A program made the translations under genes and the position numbers. A stretch of DNA of 64,000 nt from CBDVBD01 sp965372135 (GTDB lineage: Bacteria; Electryoneota; RPQS01; CBDVBD01), in the NCBI GenBank assembly GCA_965372135.1, contig CBDVBD010000001.1, positions 1 through 64,000 of the forward strand. Direction: 5' to 3'. Under the pieces are notes generated by a model. The model saw nothing but the letters and a program-made list of their open reading frames with translations. It searched no databases and was not told where the DNA came from. Below, one piece after another: positions 7,776 through 16,013 of the stretch. Numbering within the stretch: position 1 is the first letter of the stretch; the number at the start of each line of letters is the position of its first letter.

Positions 7776-9551
7776 ATGACAAAAACAATTTACAAGACTT
7801 TTTTAGACGCCGCTCACAGGTTTACCAACAATACAGCGCTGATGTACAAGAAGCAGGGTCGCTATTCGGAGATTAAGTACTGCGAGCTTGTAGAATCGGT
7901 AGAAACTGTCGCTGCGAATCTCGTTGGGTTAGGTGTAAAAAAAGGCGACACGGTTGGTATCTTTTCCAACAATCGCCCGGAATGGGCGATTGCAGACTTG
8001 GCTTGCATGAAACTTGGTGCTGTGGTGGTTCCTATTTATCAGACTTTGCCGCCTGCTTGTGTAGAGTATGTAGTCAATGATTCCCATACCAGCCTAATCT
8101 TTGTAGAAAACAATGAACTTTTCACGGTAGTTGATGGAATTAGAAGCGAAGTTCCCGATCTTAAAACGGTGGTTATCTTTGATTCATCTGGGATTGATAG
8201 CCGAAAAGATTTCTTGAAATTTCGTGATTTGAATCGTGTAGATTCTCGTGAGAGCGTTCCGGATGTTGCAGCATCAGGCGATGACGTGGCGACAATAGTC
8301 TATACTTCAGGGACTACCGGTGACCCAAAAGGTGTTGTCCTTACCAATAGGAACATCGTAACCAATGCATTTGCCACCATCAATCGTTTTAGGGTGATAC
8401 ATAAAGATATCATTCTATCCTATCTTCCCCTTTCGCATATGTTCGAGCGAACCTGCGGTTATTACGTATTTCTCTTCGCCGGGGGATGCATTGCCTATGC
8501 CGAAAACCTATCGACCGTCGCCGATGATGTCAAAGAAATCCGACCTACCATTATTCTTGCCGTTCCAAGAGTTGTCGAGAAGGCTTATGAGAAAGTTGTA
8601 ACAGAATTGAGACGAAGTCCTTATCTTAAACAAGCTCTTGTGACCTACGCGATAAAGTGTCTTAATACTTATGCCAATCTTAGTCATAAAAAAATGAAAA
8701 TTTCAATTGGATTAAGAGTGAAATGCGCAATTTTTAATGCATTCGTATCACCTAAATTCAGAAAACTGGGTGGTGGCAGGCTCAGAATTATAGCCACTGG
8801 AGGCGCACCTCTTAACAGAAAAATTGCCAAAGCTTTCTATATTTTTGGACTGAATATCGTCGAAGGATATGGTCTTACCGAAACCGCCCCAATTGTATGC
8901 TGCAATTCCGTAAAAGACAATAGGCTCGGAACCGTGGGGAAACCCCTTGAAGAGATTGAAGTCAAGATCGGTGATGGCGATGAAATCCTCATCAGAGGTC
9001 CGAATGTAATGAAGGAATATTTTAGCAAACCCGAGGATACTAAAAAGGTTATTGAAAGTAATGGCTGGTTCCACACCGGTGATCGGGGAAGGTTTGATGA
9101 ATCCGGACATCTAATTATCACTGGCAGAATCAAAGAGATTCTTGTTTCCTCATATGGGAAAAAGATCCCATCAGCTCCTATTGAAGCCCAAATAGCAGGC
9201 AGTGAATATATTTCCCAGGTTGTTCTCTGTGGCGATAATAGGAAATGCGTTGGAGCATTGGTTGTACCGAATAGAGAGCAGATACAAAAACATGCAAAGG
9301 AGGGAAGTATTCATTCTAATAGTTATTCCGATCTGCTTGAAACTGACGGAATAAAAGCACTGATAAAAGGTGTGATTGAAAAGTCAACAGAAGATCTTCC
9401 ATCCTATGAGCAAATCAAGGTTTTCACCGTTATTCCTGAGGAATTCACAGTGACTAATGGTATGTTAACCCCAACAATAAAACTAAGAAGAAACAAGATA
9501 TTAGAGAAATATCGTAAAGAGATAGATGCGATGTATGCACCATCAGAATGA
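7776..9551 (+). CDS. Long-chain acyl-CoA synthetase / AMP-dependent ligase
   Basis: 591 residues; ANL superfamily, FadD15-like. It activates a carboxylic acid as acyl-AMP and usually passes it to CoA. Signatures: P-loop YTSGTTGDPKGVVLTNRN (from about residue 176), the A5 motif EGYGLTETAP, the A7 motif GWFHTGDRGRFDESG, and the A8 hinge GRIKEILVSSYGKKI. Length and absence of a signal peptide fit a cytosolic or membrane-peripheral enzyme. It is last in the lipid operon, 76 bases after the radical SAM gene, with AGGATG at about 7762. In context it could supply acyl-CoA to the SPT-like enzyme or to an N-acyltransferase not found in this window. General fatty-acid uptake is the alternative. Confidence 0.88.
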   Translation: MTKTIYKTFLDAAHRFTNNTALMYKKQGRYSEIKYCELVESVETVAANLVGLGVKKGDTVGIFSNNRPEWAIADLACMKLGAVVVPIYQTLPPACVEYVVNDSHTSLIFVENNELFTVVDGIRSEVPDLKTVVIFDSSGIDSRKDFLKFRDLNRVDSRESVPDVAASGDDVATIVYTSGTTGDPKGVVLTNRNIVTNAFATINRFRVIHKDIILSYLPLSHMFERTCGYYVFLFAGGCIAYAENLSTVADDVKEIRPTIILAVPRVVEKAYEKVVTELRRSPYLKQALVTYAIKCLNTYANLSHKKMKISIGLRVKCAIFNAFVSPKFRKLGGGRLRIIATGGAPLNRKIAKAFYIFGLNIVEGYGLTETAPIVCCNSVKDNRLGTVGKPLEEIEVKIGDGDEILIRGPNVMKEYFSKPEDTKKVIESNGWFHTGDRGRFDESGHLIITGRIKEILVSSYGKKIPSAPIEAQIAGSEYISQVVLCGDNRKCVGALVVPNREQIQKHAKEGSIHSNSYSDLLETDGIKALIKGVIEKSTEDLPSYEQIKVFTVIPEEFTVTNGMLTPTIKLRRNKILEKYRKEIDAMYAPSE

Positions 9552-10110
9552 ATCGCTTGATAATGCATTCAGAATGACTTCGTGCTCGATGATCGGGAGA
9601 AAAATTGAATAATTACAGGTCAATATAAATATCATTCCGCATTAGCGCTGATCCCTTGTCCCATTCGACAATTCCCCCCCCCGAAATTCCCAAAGTCACC
9701 CAATCTAATTAAAGATTTGAGAATCCATGCCAAAGAAATTTGTTCTTGGGAAAGAAATCACTTGATTTATATTTAGATAATAATTATATTTCATATATTT
9801 GTAAAAAAATGACTGTGAATGAACGTCATAAAACCACATGTAACTGTGAAAATCATGCCCTGATTCGACAACGAACAACTAATCTATTCCGGGCAACCAC
9901 TTGTATACAGCATATCCTCGTCATCATCTCTTTGAAATAAACGGTTGTTCCCATGCATCCAGATCATTAAATATGGAAACAACCGAAATAATATTTGTTA
10001 TCTACCATCACTTTTTTCATACACACTTAAAAGACAGCAGTGATTAATCATAATGGGTCATTAGTGTTAGAAATGATTGGATGAATAATTAAAAACTTGA
10101 GGAGAAGATC
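9552..10110. other. Intergenic region, no gene recognised
   Basis: AT-rich, with a run of nine C at 9674-9682. An open frame at 9740-9940 (66 codons) has no ribosome site and no recognisable composition, and I do not regard it as coding. No clear promoter or terminator was found. The 3' end carries the GAGGAGA ribosome site of the next gene. Confidence 0.4.
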
Positions 10111-11676
10111 ATGAGAACAAGTGTATTCGCAACCACATTTACGATCATATTACTGGTCGTAACCGGCGCATTGGCGGAGGTACCACACCAAATCAACTAC
10201 CAGGGGATGTTGACCGATACCAGCGGCAATCCCATTAATGAGGTCATCACTCGGATGACATTTTCCCTGTATGCGGATTCCGTTGGAGGGGGTAGCTTAT
10301 GGAGTGAAATCCATTCCGGCGTCCCGGTGACCGATGGCTTATTTCGGGTTACGCTGGGAGCGGATTGGCCGGTTCCGGCATCCCTGTTCGATGGCAGTAC
10401 GCTATGGTTAGGAGTCATGGTAACTCCGGATGGACAAGACATGACTCCTCGCCAACCTCTGGTATCGGTGCCTTATGGATTCAAATCCCAAAACGCTGAT
10501 CACGCGGTCACTGCTGATACAGCAAGGTGGGCTGAAGACTTCCAGGTACCTCTCCATGTCACAGGCGACACCGTGGGAACCGCTATCATCTGGGGTACAA
10601 ACAATACCGAAACCGGAATGGGCATAAAAGGTGAAAACGCCGCCGGCAATTATGGCTACCTTGGCAGTGGCAGCTATGGCGTCTATGGGGAACACGTATC
10701 CAGCGGCAACTTTGGCTATTTTGGCAGCAGCCAATACGGCGCCTATGGGAAGCACGAGTCCTACAACAAATACGGTCTCCTCGGCGCCACTTGGGCTGGA
10801 GCATTTGGCAAAGATTTGGATACCCAAAATCTTGGCGGACTCGGCCACAGCCTACGTGGAGCATACGGTCAGAACAGTAACGGCAATCGTGGCTACCTGG
10901 GCGAGGAAGAATGCGGCGTCTACGGTCAATACGGGTGGAGCGGTCCCAATGGCTACATCGGTAGCACCAACTATGGGGCATATGGAGAATACACCAACGG
11001 AAACTACGGCTACTCCGGTAGCACCAGCTACGGCGCATATGGATACCACAACAACGGCAATAGCGGTGCCCTCGGTACCAGCAGCAATGGGGTGTATGGC
11101 TTAACGGGTAGCACTAATGGCTATGGCGGCTACTTCTTGGCTTACGCCACCGGAGCATCTGGTATCTTCGCCTGGGGAAGCGCCAGTGGTTATGCCGCGG
11201 AATTTAGAGGGAATGTTATCATCAAACACGTGAGCACCGGTGCAACCGTGATGGAACTGGGGGAAGGTTTGGACTACGCCGAGGGCTTCCACGTATCGGA
11301 CGAGACCGGCATCGCGCCCGGAACTGTCCTGATCATCGATCCTGATCACTCCGGTAAATTGACGATATCAGACAAATCCTATGACTCAAAAGTCGCTGGA
11401 ATCGTCGCCGGCGGAAAGGGGTTGGGATCGGGTGTTCGCTTGGGATCCGATGAATTTGATTATGATGTGGCGTTGGCGGGCAGGGTGTACTGCAACGTGG
11501 ATGCGACCGAGACCGGTGTGGAAGCTGGCGACCTGCTAACCACCTCCACCACACCGGGCTATGCAATGAAAGCGTCGGATTATTCGCGCGCCCCTGGCGC
11601 TATTTTGGGAAAAGCAATGGAGAAATTAGAGCGCGGGGAAAAGGGTCAGATATTAGTTCTTGTAACTTTGCAATAA
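10111..11676 (+). CDS. Secreted GYG-repeat protein with a tail-like C-terminal domain
   Basis: 521 residues of unknown exact function. A signal peptide (IILLVVTGALA) is followed by a ~110-residue beta-rich domain (VPHQINYQGMLTDTSGNPI to PRQPLVSVPYGFKSQNADHA) common in secreted proteins of FCB bacteria. Residues ~170-345 hold repeats based on G-Y-x-G-S-x-x-Y-G-x-Y-G. The C-terminal ~130 residues (LDYAEGFHVSDETGIAPGTV to LVLVTLQ) resemble the terminal domains of surface fibres and phage-tail-like proteins, including the acidic D-Y-A-E start. A surface or adhesive fibre is an inference. TTGAGGAG precedes the ATG. The same 13-base leader (AAACTTGAGGAGA) precedes the decayed gene at 14124. Confidence 0.7.
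   Translation: MRTSVFATTFTIILLVVTGALAEVPHQINYQGMLTDTSGNPINEVITRMTFSLYADSVGGGSLWSEIHSGVPVTDGLFRVTLGADWPVPASLFDGSTLWLGVMVTPDGQDMTPRQPLVSVPYGFKSQNADHAVTADTARWAEDFQVPLHVTGDTVGTAIIWGTNNTETGMGIKGENAAGNYGYLGSGSYGVYGEHVSSGNFGYFGSSQYGAYGKHESYNKYGLLGATWAGAFGKDLDTQNLGGLGHSLRGAYGQNSNGNRGYLGEEECGVYGQYGWSGPNGYIGSTNYGAYGEYTNGNYGYSGSTSYGAYGYHNNGNSGALGTSSNGVYGLTGSTNGYGGYFLAYATGASGIFAWGSASGYAAEFRGNVIIKHVSTGATVMELGEGLDYAEGFHVSDETGIAPGTVLIIDPDHSGKLTISDKSYDSKVAGIVAGGKGLGSGVRLGSDEFDYDVALAGRVYCNVDATETGVEAGDLLTTSTTPGYAMKASDYSRAPGAILGKAMEKLERGEKGQILVLVTLQ
10618..11145 (+). repeat. Imperfect tandem Gly-Tyr repeats within the secreted protein
   Basis: About seven to eight units of ~20 codons, each centred on G-Y-x-G-S followed by Y-G-A-Y-G and separated by short Asn/His/Gly-rich spacers (for example GYLGSGSYGVYGEH, GYIGSTNYGAYGEY, GYSGSTSYGAYGYH). 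The DNA repeats are imperfect. Such repeats can expand or contract. Confidence 0.8.
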
Positions 11677-11691
11677 CAGGAGGTTGTGATC

Positions 11692-13131
11692 ATGAGAAAT
11701 GTAATTATCATCATTCTGGTCGCCTCCTTTGCAATCATGCTGCCGGTATCGACGGTTTCGGCTGAGATAGTGAGTAAAGACCAGGCTCTGACGGTGGCAA
11801 CAAACTGGATTGCATTCATTCTTCAGGCGAAAGGAGATTGGGGCGGCGCCAAGACGGCGGAGGTAATAGAAATACAGGAATTCAAGCGTGGGGATCGGCT
11901 GCTGGGTTATTTTTGCCATGTGAATCCCAGAGGTCATATCGTGATTTCCCTGCGCAGGGAGCTGGCGCCGGTGAAAGCGTATTCAGCTACCTGTAATCTG
12001 GATCCTGGGATGGAGGAAGGGTTGGTTGACCTTATCAAAGACGGCATGGAACGAATCCTGGATGGGATTATACAGCAGATAGGTCCCGTGGAAACGGTCC
12101 GAACCGAAGACATGGAAAGCATCCTTGAAATCGACTACCGTCAAACATGGTTAGCAATTGAAAACGGAGTCGATATGAACTACCAGATGAGCGACACACT
12201 GCTTAATTCATCCTGGCATCAGGGTGACCCTTATAATCAACAGTGTCCAGCGCCACCGGGGGGTGATGACTGCACCGCTCCTCGCTGCTTGGTGGGGTGT
12301 GTCGCCACGGCTGGTGCCCAAATAATGCGGTACTGGAACTGGCCCCCCTATGATAATCATAATCCACCCAATATTTATGATTGGCGGAACATGCCCGATC
12401 AACTTACAGGGTCGTCACCCCAGATAGAAATTGATGTTGTCGCCGATTTATGCCATAATATTGGGGTTGATGTCGGTATGAGTTACTGCGCTGGTGATGG
12501 TTGTCAATCAAGTGCACAAACTTACGATATGGAAGGTGTGTACGAAAATCTCTACCGTTATTCCCCTGATGGTGGAAGATCGAGCAGGAACCAAGTTAGC
12601 GCAGTGGAATGGTTTAACATGATAAAGAATCAACTTAATATGAATCGCCCCATCCATTACAGAGTTGAGGGACATTCAATTGTCTGTGACGGCTGGCAGG
12701 AGACCGGACCGGGACCCCTGCGGGAATACCATATGAATTATGGTTGGGGGGATGGCAATAATACCTGGTGGACCCTGGGTGCATTGCTCTTCGGCGGTAT
12801 CGATGAGGAATACATGCTGTACGGTATATTTCCCAACGTATCACTGGGAACTTCATTTTCCGGTACCTACGCCAGGAACGATATCCTTCCCTACCGTTAT
12901 TTCGATCGGGATGCTTTGGGGACGACGGCAGTATTTGAAGCTGGTCAGAGGTTGCAGTTTCTCCCCCGTATCACTGTAACCTGCGCCCCCGGGGGTGGGA
13001 ATTATGTCCGAATCCTAAGTGGGGCTTTTTCTTGGACCCGTCTATTTACAAGAGGAGATATCTCAAAAGGCATACGCCTTGCTGGAGGTGAAGTCAAGTT
13101 TCATCCTGGCGGCTCATTGAAGTTACATTAG
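11692..13131 (+). CDS. Secreted C10 (streptopain-like) cysteine peptidase
   Basis: 479 residues. A signal peptide (MRNVIIIILVASFAIMLPVSTVSA) precedes an inhibitory propeptide-like region (SKDQALTVATNWIAF...). The mature domain begins near SSWHQGDPYNQQCP. The catalytic cysteine is Cys203 in LVGCVATAGAQIMRYW and the histidine is His328 in GHSIVCDGW, followed by NYGWGDGNNTWW; all are hallmarks of family C10. A ~90-residue C-terminal extension ends in TRGDISKGIRLAGGEVKFH and probably serves attachment or secretion. CAGGAGG at 11677-11683 fits the ATG at 11692 better than the GTG at 11686. It follows the GYG-repeat gene by 15 bases, so the two are probably co-transcribed. A decayed copy of the C-terminal extension lies just downstream. 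Confidence 0.85.
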   Translation: MRNVIIIILVASFAIMLPVSTVSAEIVSKDQALTVATNWIAFILQAKGDWGGAKTAEVIEIQEFKRGDRLLGYFCHVNPRGHIVISLRRELAPVKAYSATCNLDPGMEEGLVDLIKDGMERILDGIIQQIGPVETVRTEDMESILEIDYRQTWLAIENGVDMNYQMSDTLLNSSWHQGDPYNQQCPAPPGGDDCTAPRCLVGCVATAGAQIMRYWNWPPYDNHNPPNIYDWRNMPDQLTGSSPQIEIDVVADLCHNIGVDVGMSYCAGDGCQSSAQTYDMEGVYENLYRYSPDGGRSSRNQVSAVEWFNMIKNQLNMNRPIHYRVEGHSIVCDGWQETGPGPLREYHMNYGWGDGNNTWWTLGALLFGGIDEEYMLYGIFPNVSLGTSFSGTYARNDILPYRYFDRDALGTTAVFEAGQRLQFLPRITVTCAPGGGNYVRILSGAFSWTRLFTRGDISKGIRLAGGEVKFHPGGSLKLH

Positions 13132-13181
13132 CCGAGCGGTGGAAGTCTGGTTTTGTTGTGGATTACCTAACCATCTATTGA

Positions 13182-13343
13182 AATGTCGGATTCTGCGGGA
13201 CAGGCGGTGACAACGCTGTCCGTTTTATGGGTTCATCCCTTCGTAACACAAGAATGTACACGCGTGGGGATGTATCCAAAGGAGCGAGACTATTCGAAGG
13301 AGGTATTAAGCTTTACGCCAACGGTTGCATCAGTTTTCACTGA
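13182..13343 (+). pseudogene. Orphan copy of the C10 protease C-terminal domain
   Basis: After a TGA in this frame, the DNA translates NVGFCGTGGDNAVRFMG, then NTRMYTRGDVSKGARLFEGG and YANGCISFH before a stop. This aligns along ~50 residues with the end of the upstream protease (CAPGGGNYVRI, then FTRGDISKGIRLAGG, ending in H-stop). There is no start codon or ribosome site. It is the leftover of a tandem paralogue or duplicated domain. Confidence 0.75.
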
Positions 13344-13407
13344 TGTCTGATAACAGATTACATGACTAAACTAAAATAATCCTTTTAACGTGGCAAAGGA
13401 GTGAGAC

Positions 13408-13890
13408 ATGAATCCAAACGCGAACAAACTAATCTTGGGCTCAATCGTCCTAATGCTGGTAGTTTGTATTACAACACTATTGACCGCCCAACCGTCCAGC
13501 GACAATTACATCCTGAAAAAATGGGCGATTTCCAGCGGGGGTGGGAGTATGAGTTCCGATAATTACCAAGCTGTCGCCGTCATCGGGCAGAGCAGCCCTC
13601 CCGGGACCTCCTCCAGCACCAACTACACCTTATTCAGCGGCTATTTACAGCCACTATTTGGAGCACCGGGAGCTGCGTTGGTTTGGGTTTGGACGGACAG
13701 CGCCAACGTTTATCTGGACTGGGACGATGTCCCCAACGCTACTTCCTACAACATCTATCGGGCTAACGACCCCGGTGTCACGGTTGTACCAGGTAATCTG
13801 ATCGGTACCAGTGCCACCTCGAACTACACCGACACCAATGCGGTGGCGGACAGCGTCAAATTCTTTTACCTGGTCACCTGCAGCAATTAA
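13408..13890 (+). CDS. Secreted protein with S-NY repeats and an Fn3-like domain
   Basis: 160 residues. A signal peptide (IVLMLVVCITTLLTA) is followed by three S-x-N-Y units (SSDNYILKKW, SSDNYQAVAVIGQ, SSTNYTLFSGYL), a pattern seen in exported proteins of FCB and related bacteria. The remaining ~70 residues (VYLDWDDVPNATSYNIYRAND to KFFYLVTCSN) look like a fibronectin type III domain. The role is unknown; a surface or extracellular binding protein is likely. AAGGAG at about 13396 supports the ATG. The protein stops right after one Fn3 domain, so it may be shorter than its relatives. Confidence 0.7.
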   Translation: MNPNANKLILGSIVLMLVVCITTLLTAQPSSDNYILKKWAISSGGGSMSSDNYQAVAVIGQSSPPGTSSSTNYTLFSGYLQPLFGAPGAALVWVWTDSANVYLDWDDVPNATSYNIYRANDPGVTVVPGNLIGTSATSNYTDTNAVADSVKFFYLVTCSN

Positions 13891-13906
13891 TTATTTACTA
13901 ATAGTG

Positions 13907-13930
13907 CTGTCAGGTGCCCTCACCTGATAG
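13907..13930 (+). terminator. Stem-loop after the Fn3-like gene
   Basis: CTGTCAGGTG pairs with CACCTGATAG (one G-T pair) across the loop CCCT. It lies 16 bases after the stop. No T-run follows, so termination is uncertain; it may act as an mRNA 3'-end stabiliser. Confidence 0.5.
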
Positions 13931-14123
13931 TCATTGCTGGTGAACCGAAACATTCTCACGCCGGGGCGATTTATCCTTTCCCTAAGCGGGCATTGAGGGA
14001 TTTCATCCATAGGGCAGCCCGGCAATCGCCGGATCATCGCTCCATGGAATTAAACTCAAATAGATGCAGTGTGTCCCGCCGTAGCTGGATACGCTACCAA
14101 AACATAAACTTGAGGAGAGAATA
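13931..14123. other. Intergenic, no gene seen
   Basis: Only a small hairpin (CCGGC-AATC-GCCGG, 14019-14032) was noticed. The 3' end carries a ribosome site and leader nearly identical to that of the GYG-repeat gene at 10111. Confidence 0.35.
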
Positions 14124-14219
14124 ATGAAACCCCACACTTTGCCAATTACCATAACGATCATTTTACTGATCGTAAGCGGGGTATTCGTGTCATCGGTTGG
14201 TGAAATTATAGAAGTTTGA
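14124..14219 (+). pseudogene. Truncated secreted-protein gene (signal peptide only)
   Basis: A good ribosome site (TGAGGAGA) precedes an ATG that encodes 31 residues, essentially a signal peptide (TITIILLIVSGVFVSSVGE), before TGA. The 13 bases AAACTTGAGGAGA and the leader pattern match the start of the gene at 10111 (TFTIILLVVTGALAEV). The rest of the gene is missing, so this is probably the decapitated start of a paralogue. The following 200 bases show no continuing homology that I can see. Confidence 0.6.
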
Positions 14220-14445
14220 AAATCGCAGCAAAATTGAGTCCCAGTAGGTTTTCCTCCCAGCTGCAGACGGTTTGCGGAATGTTTCCGGTTCGGAATGAAT
14301 ATTCAGTCGATTGCCGGACGAAAAACCCGACAGGAACTTGGTTCTATATTTTTTGGTGAAATTACTTCTTATCACCAATGTAATCAGAAACTAAAATCTC
14401 AAAAACTAGAATAATCTACTATTATGTAAAAAATCGAAAAACTTC

Positions 14446-14474
14446 TTGACAATTGATTTTCCTATGATTATGTT
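14446..14474 (+). promoter_or_regulatory. Sigma-70-type promoter of the first two-component operon
   Basis: TTGACA (14446-14451), a 17-bp spacer, then TATGTT (14469-14474). It lies about 185 bases before the regulator start, leaving a long leader with a terminator near its 3' end. Confidence 0.55.
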
Positions 14475-14555
14475 TTGTCATGTGATAAGAGATTCGTTTG
14501 AAACATTGGAGGAAATACACTTCGTGGAGTAATAGCTGGTTATTATATGTACCTG

Positions 14556-14648
14556 GGTCGAAGATAAGCCCCCAAATCATGCAGATAGCTGAATTCACCG
14601 ATTAGAGATACCCCCGACCTTCGACCGGTCGGTTTATTTTTTTTATTT
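14556..14648 (+). terminator. Leader terminator with competing pairing (possible attenuator)
   Basis: CCGACC (14614-14619) pairs with GGTCGG (14627-14632) and is followed by a T-rich tract (14633-14648), a normal intrinsic terminator placed just before the regulator's start codon. Upstream, GGTCGAAG (14556-14563) is an exact complement of CTTCGACC (14619-14626), which overlaps the terminator's left arm and loop. The two helices cannot fully coexist. This is the layout of an attenuator, but the signal is unknown. Confidence 0.5.
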
Positions 14649-14660
14649 ATGGGAATGATT

Positions 14661-16013
14661 ATGAAGAAACCAAAAATTCTGTTAATTGATGATGACCCTC
14701 TGTTTCTGAAAACCACCCAGCAACAATTGGCGGAATTAGGCTATGACACTAATACTGCTCCGGATGGAATCTCAGGTAACCGTGAGATTTCCGCTGATAA
14801 TTATGCCTTAATTTTGCTGGACTTGCGCCTTCCCGACACCGATGGATTGACTTTATTAAAGACGTGGCAAGACAAAATGATTCCCTCACCGGTTATCATG
14901 ATTTCCGGCGAAGGAACCATCCCCGAAGCGGTCAAAGCCATGAAACATGGTGCGCTGGATTTCTTGGTGAAACCGGTAGATATCGATCTGTTAGAGGTGG
15001 TAGTGAAGCGTACGTTGTCTTCTCAAAAATTGGTGAAAGAGAACCTTAGGTTAAAGCAGTTGGTTCGTCCGGACAAAGCTGTTTTCCTGGGTGATAGTGA
15101 TGTGGTGAAAGAGTTACTCGATATCGCTGACAAAGTGGCAGATAGCGATCATCCCATATTGCTTGAAGGCGAAACCGGAACCGGGAAACAGGTTCTGGCG
15201 CACTATATTTTACAACATTCCAACCGAATCAATGAACCGTTCGTGCAAGTGAATTGTGCAGCCATTACCCCAACCCTGTTCGAATCAGAGCTGTTTGGAC
15301 ATGAAAAAGGCGCATTCACCAGCGCTCATGTCCGAAAAATCGGCAAATTGGAGCTGGTGGGTAAAGGGACTCTTTTTTTGGACGAAATTGGTGAGCTGCC
15401 GCCCGAATGTCAGGCGAAATTGTTAACTGCAGTTGAAAACAGAACCTTCGAACGGGTAGGGGGGACGTCTGTCCTCTATTTTGAAGGCAGGATCATCGCC
15501 GCCACCAATCGGAACCTGGAAGATGAAGTAACCAACGGAAATTTCAGGAAAGACCTGTTCTACCGGCTGAACACCTTTCGGCTAAATTTACCTCCTTTGA
15601 GGGAACATATCGAGGATATACCCATATATATCAACCACACTTTAGACCAATGCGGGCGGAAATACGGTAGTACTTTCGATTCACCGGAACCGGACGTGCT
15701 GGAGCAGCTAAAGAAATATCATTGGCACGGTAATGTCCGTGAAGTCATCCATCATGTTGAGCGTATCGCGCTGTTTTCCGACAGCAAAAAAATTCCCAAA
15801 CGCCTCTGGCTGACTTTACCTTCGCTGGTGCAAGACCCATCCACTGATGAATATGAAACCAACCTGCAAACCGCCATAGATTCCTTCAAAGAGCAGCACA
15901 TATTGAAAATACTGGCAAATTGCGGTGAGAATCAGACCGAAGCGGCAAAACGCTTAGGCATTGGTCGCACTTACCTAAATCGATTATTATCATCATATAA
16001 AGATCATAAGTGA
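14661..16013 (+). CDS. NtrC-family sigma-54 response regulator
   Basis: 450 residues in three domains. The receiver (residues 1-125) has the acidic LLIDDD and phospho-acceptor in LLDLRLPDTDG (about Asp54). The AAA+ domain has Walker A GETGTGKQ, Walker B GTLFLDEIGELP, and RDLFYRLNTFRLNLPPLREH-like segments. The sigma-54 contact loop reads GAFTSA instead of GAFTGA. A Fis-type helix-turn-helix closes the protein (NQTEAAKRLGIGRTYLNRLL). It activates sigma-54 promoters when phosphorylated. Of three in-frame ATGs (14649, 14655, 14661), the last follows GGGA at 14651-14654 and gives the standard MKKPKILLIDDD start. The kinase gene follows with a 4-base overlap, so they are partners. Confidence 0.9.
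   Translation: MKKPKILLIDDDPLFLKTTQQQLAELGYDTNTAPDGISGNREISADNYALILLDLRLPDTDGLTLLKTWQDKMIPSPVIMISGEGTIPEAVKAMKHGALDFLVKPVDIDLLEVVVKRTLSSQKLVKENLRLKQLVRPDKAVFLGDSDVVKELLDIADKVADSDHPILLEGETGTGKQVLAHYILQHSNRINEPFVQVNCAAITPTLFESELFGHEKGAFTSAHVRKIGKLELVGKGTLFLDEIGELPPECQAKLLTAVENRTFERVGGTSVLYFEGRIIAATNRNLEDEVTNGNFRKDLFYRLNTFRLNLPPLREHIEDIPIYINHTLDQCGRKYGSTFDSPEPDVLEQLKKYHWHGNVREVIHHVERIALFSDSKKIPKRLWLTLPSLVQDPSTDEYETNLQTAIDSFKEQHILKILANCGENQTEAAKRLGIGRTYLNRLLSSYKDHK

Noticed and set aside
9740..9940. 66-codon plus-strand frame between the acyl ligase and the GYG-repeat gene
   Set aside because: No ribosome site, no signal peptide or domain, and biased toward AT; likely chance.
10586..11104. Long alternative frames on both strands over the GYG-repeat gene
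   Set aside because: They arise from the repetitive codons of the real gene and give low-complexity proteins.
10618..11145. Possible CRISPR-like or phage-fibre array
   Set aside because: Repeats are in frame, imperfect and codon-based without unique spacers, and no phage or Cas genes are nearby.
14509..14529. Possible leader peptide in the attenuator region (GGAGG followed by GTG GAG TAA)
   Set aside because: It would encode only two residues, with no run of regulatory codons.
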